Below, in pieces: positions 1 through 4,541 of a stretch of DNA of 7,186 nt. The stretch is from JAAFIP01 sp043747295. GTDB lineage: Bacteria; Pseudomonadota; Gammaproteobacteria; Burkholderiales; Burkholderiaceae_C. The translations under genes and the position numbers were made by a program. The stretch's first letter is position 1, and each line of letters starts with the position of its first letter. Location: assembly GCA_043747295.1 (NCBI GenBank), contig JAYTPK010000186.1, positions 1 through 7,186 of the forward strand, written 5' to 3'. The notes under the pieces are model-generated. The model saw only the letters and a program-made list of their open reading frames with translations. It was not told the DNA's origin and made no database searches.

Positions 1-1
1 T

Positions 2-304
2 AAGCGCAAATTGAAGGCTCAGACCATCGGGGACCCAGTTGCAGAATTGAAGGCTTCACATAAAGCATTTTCGAAAGAAGTTGCTTCATCTGGCGTCAAC
101 AAAGTAAATTTGACAACGTCTAAAAATGCCGCTATTGCACAACAATGGGACGACGTAAATGTTTTTGCAGCGGATACCGCTCAAAACTTGGCTTACGTTG
201 ATATTCTGTTGGTGCTTGGGGTGGTCACTGAGTTGAACGACTATGCTGTGGCACGCAAAGCGGCTTTGGGTGCGCAGCTCACGGCGGCTGGTGTGAATCC
301 TTAA
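2..304 (+). CDS. 3' end of an unrecognised gene (left-truncated)
   Basis: I do not recognise this protein. The frame is open to the left edge of the window: codons before the TTG at 11 are sense codons (Lys-Arg-Lys), and the TTG has no ribosome binding site. I therefore read it as the C-terminal ~100 residues of a longer protein rather than a complete 97-residue one. It ends at TAA 302-304. The visible part is Ala-rich and probably mostly helical, with a hydrophobic stretch (YVDILLVLGVV) around residues 62-72, counted from the TTG, that is short for a membrane helix. It has no cysteine. The next gene, an M15 peptidase, starts 21 bp downstream on the same strand, so it is likely co-transcribed with the lysis genes; a virion or adaptor protein would fit that position, but this is only context. 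Confidence 0.6.
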   Translation, partial: KRKLKAQTIGDPVAELKASHKAFSKEVASSGVNKVNLTTSKNAAIAQQWDDVNVFAADTAQNLAYVDILLVLGVVTELNDYAVARKAALGAQLTAAGVNP

Positions 305-312
305 ACTTACTT

Positions 313-322
313 GCCAATTGGC
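313..322. repeat. 10-bp perfect palindrome before the peptidase start
   Basis: GCCAATTGGC reads the same on both strands and ends three bases before the ATG at 326. The peptidase gene has no Shine-Dalgarno sequence, so this palindrome occupies the place where one would be expected. It may be an operator or a small translation-control element, or a chance palindrome. Confidence 0.3.
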
Positions 323-325
323 TAA

Positions 326-946
326 ATGCCTTCTAGGTCGTTAGATCACCTAGCTGAACCCGTGCGATTGGCGGCGTTGAGTTTTCTCAACAATGCCAAA
401 CGCTCGGGATTGGAAGTTCTCATTCATTGCACCTTGCGAACGAATGAGGAACAGGCTCGAGAGTACGCCTACGGACGAACGAAAGCGGGCGCGGTGCGCA
501 CCAATTGCGCGGCGGGTATGTCGCTTCACAATCCAGACAAAAACGGTAAGGCGTGGGCGTTTGATGCGGTGCCTATGCTGGGCGGTGTGTGTCAGTGGAA
601 TAACTACGCTCTACTTGAAAAAATGGGGCGGTTTGGGGAAACGGCGGGGCTTGAATGGTCGGGACGCTGGACAGGTAAATTAACAGAAACAGGACATTTT
701 CAAATGAATAAAAATAAACAGGCTCAGGGCTTTATTGACCCTGACACAATGGCTAATGCGATGGCATCGGTTGAACCAGTGACAATGCGTGATCGAGTGA
801 TTCCAGCTTTGAAAAGCAAAAAAGCTGCTGCGGTTGTTGGCATCGTTTTGATGGCTCTGCCAACGATTAGTATTTTTGTGCCGCAAATATCGCCGTTCAT
901 AGGCGCTATCAACGCTTTTGCACAGTTATTTGGGTACGGTGTCTAA
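326..946 (+). CDS. M15-family zinc peptidase (endolysin-like) with hydrophobic C-terminal tail
   Basis: Probable cell-wall peptidase of the VanY / phage M15 type, which cleaves peptide cross-links or stems in peptidoglycan; in a phage this would be the endolysin. The family pattern is visible: Arg38-Thr with EQ at 42-43 and YGRT at 49-52, then the zinc ligands His68 (in SLH), Asp80 (in AFDAVP) and His124 (in GHFQM), with Glu121 three residues before the last His as the likely general base. The His68-Asp80 spacing is 12, longer than the usual 7 of SxHxxGxAxD, so a short insertion lies in the metal-binding loop. After the catalytic domain (~1-140) comes a basic KSKK stretch and a hydrophobic segment (~167-187), followed by a second mildly hydrophobic piece to the C-terminus. 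There is no N-terminal signal peptide. ATG 326 is the first start after an in-frame stop, but lacks a ribosome binding site. Exact cleavage specificity is unknown. Confidence 0.85.
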   Translation: MPSRSLDHLAEPVRLAALSFLNNAKRSGLEVLIHCTLRTNEEQAREYAYGRTKAGAVRTNCAAGMSLHNPDKNGKAWAFDAVPMLGGVCQWNNYALLEKMGRFGETAGLEWSGRWTGKLTETGHFQMNKNKQAQGFIDPDTMANAMASVEPVTMRDRVIPALKSKKAAAVVGIVLMALPTISIFVPQISPFIGAINAFAQLFGYGV

Positions 947-1095
947 TGCCTGAATGGTTAATTACCCTTTTGAGCATGGCTGGCGCTGCTATCGGTGTAT
1001 ACGCGGGTATTCGTTACGACATGGGACGCATGACCGCTAAGATAGAAGCGCACAGTGATCGGTTGCACAGGCTAGAAGACCGTGTCTACAAATAA
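946..1095 (+). CDS. Small single-pass membrane protein, holin/XhlA-like candidate
   Basis: A 49-residue ORF whose ATG shares one base with the stop of the peptidase gene (TAATG, 944-948), so translation is probably coupled. Residues ~4-21 form one hydrophobic membrane segment (WLITLLSMAGAAIGVYAGI). The remainder is charged with leucine/isoleucine spacing that suits a short amphipathic helix or coiled coil (KIEAHSDRLHRLEDRV). Small membrane proteins of this layout next to an endolysin often act as holins or holin accessories (XhlA-like), permeabilising the inner membrane or anchoring the lysin. That function is inferred from size, topology and neighbour; no sequence family is recognised. A terminator follows 10 bp after its stop, closing the presumed lysis transcript. 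Confidence 0.65.
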   Translation: MPEWLITLLSMAGAAIGVYAGIRYDMGRMTAKIEAHSDRLHRLEDRVYK

Positions 1096-1104
1096 AACTA
1101 CAGG

Positions 1105-1136
1105 AAAAAAAAGGGCGGTTGATACCGCCTTTTTTT
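1105..1136 (+). terminator. Rho-independent terminator after the lysis genes
   Basis: Perfect stem GGCGGT (1114-1119) / ACCGCC (1124-1129) with a TGAT loop, extended by a run of A on the left (1105-1112) pairing with seven T on the right (1130-1136). Because both flanks are homopolymeric, it could stop transcription from either side. The next gene starts only about 20 bp downstream, leaving little room for a separate promoter. Confidence 0.85.
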
Positions 1137-1155
1137 GGCTTTAACAAAGGGGTGA

Positions 1156-1725
1156 ATGATGGCAATTTATGACGGTGATCCACGATCTGCACTGCTGAAT
1201 TTTGTAGGTAATGTCTACCTAATTTCAGAGACGGCGGGTAAGGTGAAAGATTTTGGGGTTCAAATTGCCTCTGAAATGGCTTTTGAAGCGGCGCTGCTGG
1301 CAATGGGTATTGAGATCAGAGCGGGTAAGCGTGTTTCGCTTGAATCTGTCGGACAGGCAATTGGCGATAAGGTCAAGTCAGATTCGGGCTTAGATATTGG
1401 TAATGTGTTCGATAACGGCGAATTGCTGAAATCTCGTATTGAGCGGGCGGGTATCGCGTTGTTCATGCAGCGGCAGGGCATAGAAGGCGCGGCTAGTCGA
1501 GAAGGCTTGGCGGGGGCATTGGCGGGCTTGATTCGGGCGCGGGCTAATGCGTTGATTGAATCGGGTGCTGATTTATCGGGCGTTAGAGTTAATCAGGATG
1601 TTGTCGCGGGTCTGATTGCGTTTACCCAGAAAAAAGATAATCCGTTGAAAGAGGGTGAAATTGCAGAGGGCAATAGAAGGCGTCAACAAACATGGCGTGA
1701 TTCGCATAGAAGGGTGGTCGCATGA
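1156..1725 (+). CDS. Unrecognised helical protein A (first of an overlapping pair)
   Basis: I do not recognise this family. A ribosome binding site (AAAGGGG, 1146-1152) precedes two adjacent ATGs at 1156 and 1159; the second has better spacing, giving 188 residues (MAIYDG...) instead of 189. The protein is soluble-looking, rich in Ala and Gly, with alternating helical segments and no signal peptide, membrane helix or cysteine. The last ~25 residues are strongly basic (NRRRQQTWRDSHRR), which could bind nucleic acid or phospholipid. It ends in an ATGA overlap with the next gene, which encodes a protein of nearly the same length and similar layout: an EA..(3)AM motif in the N-terminal half, then a helix, a short G-hydrophobic strand and another helix, and a basic aromatic tail. 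The two may be diverged duplicates forming a complex. A phage structural or replication-associated role would fit the context, but nothing in the sequence proves it. Confidence 0.75.
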   Translation: MMAIYDGDPRSALLNFVGNVYLISETAGKVKDFGVQIASEMAFEAALLAMGIEIRAGKRVSLESVGQAIGDKVKSDSGLDIGNVFDNGELLKSRIERAGIALFMQRQGIEGAASREGLAGALAGLIRARANALIESGADLSGVRVNQDVVAGLIAFTQKKDNPLKEGEIAEGNRRRQQTWRDSHRRVVA

Positions 1726-2285
1726 TTGCAAAGGTAAGGCTACAGGGGACGGTTAATAACACTGTCTCAGATCAATTTCACCAAGCGCGTAAGGCGGGTA
1801 ATGGCGAGAGCTTTTGGCGTGGCGTGGCTGGTGGTGTTGCTGACGTATTGATCGTGGCACACAGAGAGAAAATCGCGGCGGGTTTGCGGCGGGCGGGCTT
1901 TGAAATAGGAGACGATGATGTTTTGAGTGAAGCGGTCATTGTTGCCATGGTCGCAAAAAAAACAGAGATAGACATTAGCAGCTTTGATGGTGAGGAAATA
2001 TCGCAAAAAGTGATGCAGTGCCTCTCAAAAATAATCAGCGAAAAGATCGGGGTGAGTGTCGATTTGTCGCTCGGATTTGATGCGATGATTGAAGGGGCGG
2101 CGAAAAGTGCTATTGCATCGGGGCGGGTCAATCAATTGATCGGGGAAGGCATAGCAGCGCGGGTTAAGTCGGCGGCGGCGGTGCAAGCGGCGGGGTTGTC
2201 TAAGGCAGATTACAAACGGTATCGGGACGCAAAAAATTCTAAGAAATGGAGAGAAGGAAAATCGTTTCAATGGGTGCCTCGCTGA
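1722..2285 (+). CDS. Unrecognised helical protein B (second of an overlapping pair)
   Basis: A 187-residue protein of unknown family. Its ATG lies inside the end of the upstream gene (ATGA, 1722-1725), with a good ribosome binding site (AGAAGGG, 1708-1714), so the two are translationally coupled. It has no signal peptide and one cysteine (Cys100, in VMQCLSK). Segments that parallel protein A: EAVIVAM against EAALLAM, then a helix ending IISEKIGVSV against DKVKSDSGLDI, followed by another helix. The C-terminal ~25 residues are basic and aromatic (YKRYRDAKNSKKWREG, then FQW), like the basic end of protein A. I infer distant paralogy, which by-eye alignment only weakly supports. The stop codon lies within the first copy of a repeat that recurs downstream, and the repeat-rich gap starts immediately after it. 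Confidence 0.75.
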   Translation: MIAKVRLQGTVNNTVSDQFHQARKAGNGESFWRGVAGGVADVLIVAHREKIAAGLRRAGFEIGDDDVLSEAVIVAMVAKKTEIDISSFDGEEISQKVMQCLSKIISEKIGVSVDLSLGFDAMIEGAAKSAIASGRVNQLIGEGIAARVKSAAAVQAAGLSKADYKRYRDAKNSKKWREGKSFQWVPR

Positions 2286-2377
2286 TGGCTAACGCAGGTA
2301 ATTTGAGACGGCAATGATGTTGCACTGATGGCTAACGGTGAAAATTAGTTTGTAAAGTTCTGCTAGCAGTGAGCCAT
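2282..2377. repeat. Iteron-like cluster: three ATGGCTAAC-type repeats, ~4 helical turns apart
   Basis: CTGATGGCTAACG occurs exactly twice as a 13-bp direct repeat (2282-2294 and 2325-2337). A third copy lies in inverted orientation at 2369-2377 (GTGAGCCAT, the complement of ATGGCTCAC, 8 of 9 matching). The core copies start at 2285, 2328 and 2369, so the steps are 43 and 41 bp, about four turns of the helix each. Between the first two lies a small inverted repeat (GCAA 2311-2314 / TTGC 2320-2323), and between the second and third a perfect 10-bp palindrome, CTGCTAGCAG (2360-2369). This is the layout of sites for a replication initiator or regulatory protein; which of these is not decided by the sequence. 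Confidence 0.55.
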
Positions 2378-2412
2378 TACGTGATCAATACCATTAAAAA
2401 CAGTGAATTTTG

Positions 2413-2514
2413 ATGATTAAATGGTTAAAAGTTGGCAGCTTTAAGAGTCTCGGAAATGAAAATATCAATGAATTGATTAAAAAAGATAAAAAATTTAAAA
2501 AAAACCAAAATTAA
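2413..2514 (+). CDS. Possible 33-residue basic peptide (doubtful)
   Basis: An ORF starting at ATG 2413 and ending at TAA 2512-2514. The peptide begins MIKWLKVGSF and ends in a Lys-rich tail encoded by the A-rich tract. There is only a weak ribosome binding site (AGTGA, 2402-2406). The Lys-rich composition is what any frame through poly-A would give, so this may be an accident of base composition. It is listed only because it is the sole plus-strand candidate I noticed in the gap. Confidence 0.15.
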   Translation: MIKWLKVGSFKSLGNENINELIKKDKKFKKNQN

Positions 2515-2521
2515 GCCTCTT

Positions 2522-2574
2522 AAGTCGTAAAAAGCACTAAAAATCTGAAAATTATTCAAGTCGCAGTAAAAAGC
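2522..2574 (+). repeat. Imperfect direct repeat AAGTCG(CAG)TAAAAAGC
   Basis: Copy one is AAGTCGTAAAAAGC at 2522-2535; copy two at 2558-2574 is the same with CAG inserted after AAGTCG. The starts are 36 bp apart. The repeat lies between the A-rich tract and the YHYH gene and is distinct from the ATGGCTAAC repeat family upstream. Confidence 0.4.
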
Positions 2575-2655
2575 CGTGATTCGCTGGGTATGCTGTCAAC
2601 TGGTGACAAAATGCAAGCGTTAAACTAGCTCTTAAACTCAACTCAGGATTAAAAA

Positions 2656-2922
2656 ATGAAAGCAATTATTAAAGCTGCATTCGCCTTGGTAGTGGCAATT
2701 TCGGCATCGGCGGCACTGGCTCACGCTGGCGGGACGGATGAAAACGGTTGCCATGAAACAAAGTCGGGCAAATTTCACTGCCATATAAAAAAAGATGCTC
2801 GTGATCGTGAGCTTGATGATTCAAAAGAACGTCATCGTAAATTTTGCAGGGGATTACCTGATATTCCAAACTCTGCACCACGTTGGGACGCTTACGGGAA
2901 GCCGTGCAAGGGTCGCAAATAA
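2656..2922 (+). CDS. Small exported YHYH-type Cys/His protein
   Basis: An 88-residue protein with a clear Sec signal peptide: Lys at 2 and 6, a hydrophobic core (~7-20), and an ALA cleavage site after residue 22. The mature part opens with the YHYH-type motif, H23-x-GGT-D-x-x-G-C32-H33, then seven residues, then H41-C42-H43. Proteins with this motif are usually small secreted or periplasmic and are thought to bind metal; their exact function is not established. Two more cysteines (Cys64, Cys84) lie in the C-terminal part, which could form a disulfide or a second site. ATG 2656 has a ribosome binding site (AGGA, 2645-2648) at good spacing. It is separated by a long gap from the phage-like genes upstream and has its own terminator, so I read it as an independently transcribed cargo gene of the element. 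Confidence 0.85.
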   Translation: MKAIIKAAFALVVAISASAALAHAGGTDENGCHETKSGKFHCHIKKDARDRELDDSKERHRKFCRGLPDIPNSAPRWDAYGKPCKGRK

Positions 2923-3310
2923 AAGCATCATCGTTCGCAGCAAGCCCGTTAAATGCGGGCTTTTTTACGTCTGTAGCGGGCGTATTGATTGCCTGATTTG
3001 CTATTGTTTTGGTAGTGAAATTACGGCGTGTAAACCGTTTGGGTTGGATGGTTTGCTCTGGGCGTGGTGCATGCCTTTTGCCTTGCAGCTTAGACATGGC
3101 GGGGCTATCAATTTGATGCGCGTTACGCTGTGACCATGTACAGGCTATTTCATGGCGTTCTGCGGGTGTTAGGTCAATTCTGAGTGCCAGTGCAAGCCTT
3201 GCGCGGCGTTGCCACGATCTGCGAGTTTTGGGGCATCGGGTTTCTCTGAGCTTGAAAAAGATAAAACTTAGGTCGTTAGTTCTAAGGGTGCGGGAAGAAC
3301 CTTGTGACAT
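2669..3310 (-). CDS. Possible leftward ORF; only the 2967-3310 part is plausible
   Basis: An open frame of 213 codons on the minus strand starts at ATG 3308-3310 with a ribosome binding site (GAAGG, complement of 3319-3323) at about nine bases. I do not recognise the product. Its first ~115 residues are very basic and include a helix-like LTPAERHEIA stretch (~48-57), which looks protein-like. The rest runs through the terminator stem and antisense to the whole YHYH gene, which is far better supported, so that part is probably not a real coding sequence, or the true gene ended earlier and has been altered. A palindrome (3340-3360) and possible promoter boxes lie upstream. If real, it might be a small DNA-binding or regulatory protein at the element's edge. 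An alternative is that 2967-3417 is simply non-coding. Confidence 0.25.
   Translation of the reverse strand: MSQGSSRTLRTNDLSFIFFKLRETRCPKTRRSWQRRARLALALRIDLTPAERHEIACTWSQRNAHQIDSPAMSKLQGKRHAPRPEQTIQPKRFTRRNFTTKTIANQAINTPATDVKKPAFNGLAANDDAFICDPCTASRKRPNVVQSLEYQVIPCKIYDDVLLNHQAHDHEHLFLYGSEICPTLFHGNRFHPSRQREPVPPMPKLPLPRRMQL
2942..2966 (+). terminator. Rho-independent terminator after the YHYH gene
   Basis: Stem AAGCCCG (2942-2948) / CGGGCTT (2956-2962) with loop TTAAATG, running into T 2961-2966. It lies 19 bp after the YHYH stop codon. The reverse strand has no T tract after the stem, so it works rightward only. Confidence 0.9.
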
Positions 3311-3339
3311 TAGGGTAAACCTTCACGGTAAGCCTTAAG

Positions 3340-3360
3340 ACTTGTAAAAAAATTACAAGT
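3340..3360. promoter_or_regulatory. Operator-like perfect palindrome
   Basis: ACTTGTAA (3340-3347) and TTACAAGT (3353-3360) are perfect inverted copies separated by five A. The site lies in the presumed leader of the leftward ORF (start 3310) and overlaps the -35 box of a rightward promoter candidate, a position suited to a dimeric repressor. The hairpin reading is less likely, because the stem is weak and not followed by a T tract. Confidence 0.5.
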
Positions 3361-3382
3361 GCGTCACTTTTTTCGGTTATAT
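3353..3382 (+). promoter_or_regulatory. Candidate rightward sigma70 promoter
   Basis: TTACAA (3353-3358), an 18-bp spacer, and TTATAT (3377-3382) resemble a -35/-10 pair reading toward the dif-like site. There is no rightward gene downstream; the LysR gene there is convergent. The -35 box is the right arm of the palindrome. On the minus strand TTGACC (complement of 3403-3408) could serve as a -35 for the leftward ORF, with only a poor -10 match near 3378-3384. Either assignment is tentative. Confidence 0.3.
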
Positions 3383-3417
3383 TCTCGTCTGTAAGTAAAG
3401 CGGGTCAATGGTCAGGG

Positions 3418-3445
3418 ACTTAACATAATATACATCGTATAAAGT
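3418..3445 (-). other. dif-like XerC/XerD recombination site at the element boundary
   Basis: Read on the + strand: XerD arm ACTTAACATAA (3418-3428), central TATACA (3429-3434), XerC arm TCGTATAAAGT (3435-3445). Against the reverse complement of E. coli dif (XerD arm ATTTAACATAA, centre TATACA), the first 17 positions match at 16. The XerC arm is poor against TTATGCGCACC. Such a match is very unlikely by chance in 7 kb. dif is where XerC and XerD resolve chromosome dimers, and several phages and islands integrate there using those host enzymes. The site lies exactly where phage-like genes give way to metabolic ones, 20 bp beyond the end of the LysR gene. I infer an attachment site. The partner site is not in the window. 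Confidence 0.7.
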
Positions 3446-3465
3446 ATATAAGTAGTCTCATTTTA

Positions 3466-4422
3466 CTATTTCACTAAGACTGGTGATGTGCTGCGAAGTT
3501 CACCAGTCAAAGCGATTCGTCTTGCAATGCTAGCAATTGTGGCTGCAGCTGACTTTGCCGCTGCGGTAAGTGGTGAACCGGAGCGCGTGTACATGCCTAA
3601 CTGGATGGGTATCAATGGTTTTGTCAGCACCAGCTCAACAAGTTGTCCGGCTTTCATGCAAGCGCGTAGCAAAGCTGGCGTTAAGACGCCTATCATGTCG
3701 GTTGCAGCGAGCAGATCAAGCGCCACAAAATACGAACCACAGTGCACGGCGGGTAATGGTACGGGCAGGCCGCTGGCTAAAAAGGACCGACTAACGATAT
3801 CGTCGGCGCTATCGTGTGCAGTCATGTACAACCAGGAAACGCCAACGAGATTTTGCAGACTGGCAGTTCGTTTCTTACCGAGATCGCTCAGTAATGGATG
3901 CCCTGGCCGAACAGCAACGCGCATTTGAATTTCTGCCAGCGGTTTGTAGTCCAGACCAGCATCTAGGTGAATTCGAGTTCGCTGTGTGACAGCGAGATCC
4001 ATGATTTCATCGCGTACCAGCGGTAAAAGGGCGCTTGGTGAGCTTTCCAAAATACGGATACGGGTCTTTGGATGGGCTCGCTGCAAACTGATAACGAGTT
4101 CTGGGAGTAGCAGGCTAGCCCCCACGGGTGACAAACCTAAAGAAAGTAGCCCTCCTCCATCCTCAACTGTCTTTTTGGCTTCTTCTGCGGCCTTACGCAA
4201 CTCCGCCTCTGCCACACGAGCGCGAGACAAAAAAGCACTTCCCGCAACGGTAGGCGTAGCACCTCTGCCGCTTCTGTGCATCAATTGCACGCCCAGTTCC
4301 TCCTCTAGCTGTTGCAATGCGCGGGTCAACGCGGGCTGCGACATATTGAGTTGTCGCGCGGCACCCCGAATGCTGCCTGCATCGACAACAGCGATAAATT
4401 GTTCAATACTTTGAAGTCGCAT
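3466..4422 (-). CDS. LysR-family transcriptional regulator
   Basis: A complete 318-residue LysR-type regulator. The N-terminal winged helix-turn-helix (~1-60) shows the family pattern, IEQFIAVVDAGSIRGAARQLNMSQPALTRALQQLEEELG in outline, with recognition helix around 28-37. A linker helix (~62-87) and an effector-binding domain (~92-300) follow. The start at ATG 4420-4422 is supported by GAGG (complement of 4432-4435) seven bases upstream. It is transcribed divergently from the Bug solute-binding gene, the classic arrangement in which a LysR protein controls its neighbour and itself from the shared intergenic region; the effector is not known. The C-terminus (SPVLVK) ends 20 bp from the dif-like site and is of normal length, so the boundary does not appear to have truncated it. 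Confidence 0.95.
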   Translation of the reverse strand: MRLQSIEQFIAVVDAGSIRGAARQLNMSQPALTRALQQLEEELGVQLMHRSGRGATPTVAGSAFLSRARVAEAELRKAAEEAKKTVEDGGGLLSLGLSPVGASLLLPELVISLQRAHPKTRIRILESSPSALLPLVRDEIMDLAVTQRTRIHLDAGLDYKPLAEIQMRVAVRPGHPLLSDLGKKRTASLQNLVGVSWLYMTAHDSADDIVSRSFLASGLPVPLPAVHCGSYFVALDLLAATDMIGVLTPALLRACMKAGQLVELVLTKPLIPIQLGMYTRSGSPLTAAAKSAAATIASIARRIALTGELRSTSPVLVK

Positions 4423-4435
4423 AGTGGTACCTCAG

Positions 4436-4474
4436 GTGATGCATGCAAAGCATCGGGGTGCTGCATCACGCATC
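4436..4474. promoter_or_regulatory. LysR-type operator candidate (T-N11-A) with GCATC cluster
   Basis: GATGC (4438-4442) and GCATC (4450-4454) form an inverted repeat containing T4440-N11-A4452, the LysR box pattern. Further GCATC copies lie at 4463-4467 and 4470-4474. A longer inverted repeat pairs GTGATGCA (4436-4443) with TGCATCAC (4462-4469). It sits just upstream of the LysR start and about 70-100 bp upstream of the Bug gene, the usual place for a recognition site that represses the regulator and activates the target. Confidence 0.55.
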
Positions 4475-4541
4475 TTCCCATGACTGGGGTAACTCTGACA
4501 AGATGAGAGTCATAAAAGAAACCATTTTAAAAGGAATTTGT

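Larger units (their letters stand above)
2286..2655. other. 370-bp repeat-rich, partly A-rich intergenic region; possible origin or control region
   Basis: No convincing gene lies in this gap. It holds, in order, the ATGGCTAAC repeats and palindromes (2282-2377), a very A-rich tract on the + strand (about 2470-2510), a second repeat type AAGTCG-TAAAAAGC (2522-2535, and again at 2558-2574 with CAG inserted), an inverted repeat TGTCA (2594-2598) / TGACA (2604-2608), and a TTAAACT direct repeat (2620-2626 and 2632-2638). Repeated sites beside an easily melted A/T-rich stretch resemble plasmid or phage origins, but no initiator gene is in the window. The last ~60 bases must also hold whatever promoter drives the YHYH gene; I see no clear -35/-10 pair. 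Confidence 0.4.

Noticed and set aside
11..13. TTG as the real start of the first gene
   Set aside because: No ribosome binding site before it, and the frame stays open to the window edge; it is more likely an internal leucine codon of a truncated gene.
1037..2270. Leftward frames (61-117 codons) across the A/B gene pair
   Set aside because: Products are Ser/Pro/Arg-rich with no protein-like features, and the opposite-strand genes have ribosome binding sites and an ATGA overlap.
2282..2377. CRISPR array
   Set aside because: Only two exact copies of a 13-bp unit plus one inverted partial copy; no regular spacer-repeat series and no cas genes.
3340..3360. Terminator for the leftward or rightward transcript
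   Set aside because: The stem is A/T-only except for two pairs and is not followed by a T tract on either strand; an operator is the better reading.
1..3400. A second dif-like site bracketing the element inside the window
   Set aside because: I looked for TTAACATAA / TTATGTTAA cores and found none besides 3418-3445; the left site, if any, is outside the window.
1..3417. Classical filamentous (inovirus) prophage, suggested by the dif-like site
   Set aside because: No Zot-like ATPase or coat-protein genes are visible, and an endolysin-like peptidase with a membrane partner argues for a lytic exit; the left part of the element would have to be seen to exclude it fully.
3488..4414. Rightward frames (146, 74 and 142 codons) within the LysR gene
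   Set aside because: They lie antisense to a clearly homologous LysR gene and their products resemble no family; treated as shadows.
4443..4541. Longer in-frame start for the Bug gene (377 residues from ATG 4443)
   Set aside because: The extension lies within the operator region, would place 33 residues ahead of a normal Tat-type signal peptide, and the ATG at 4542 has a good ribosome binding site.
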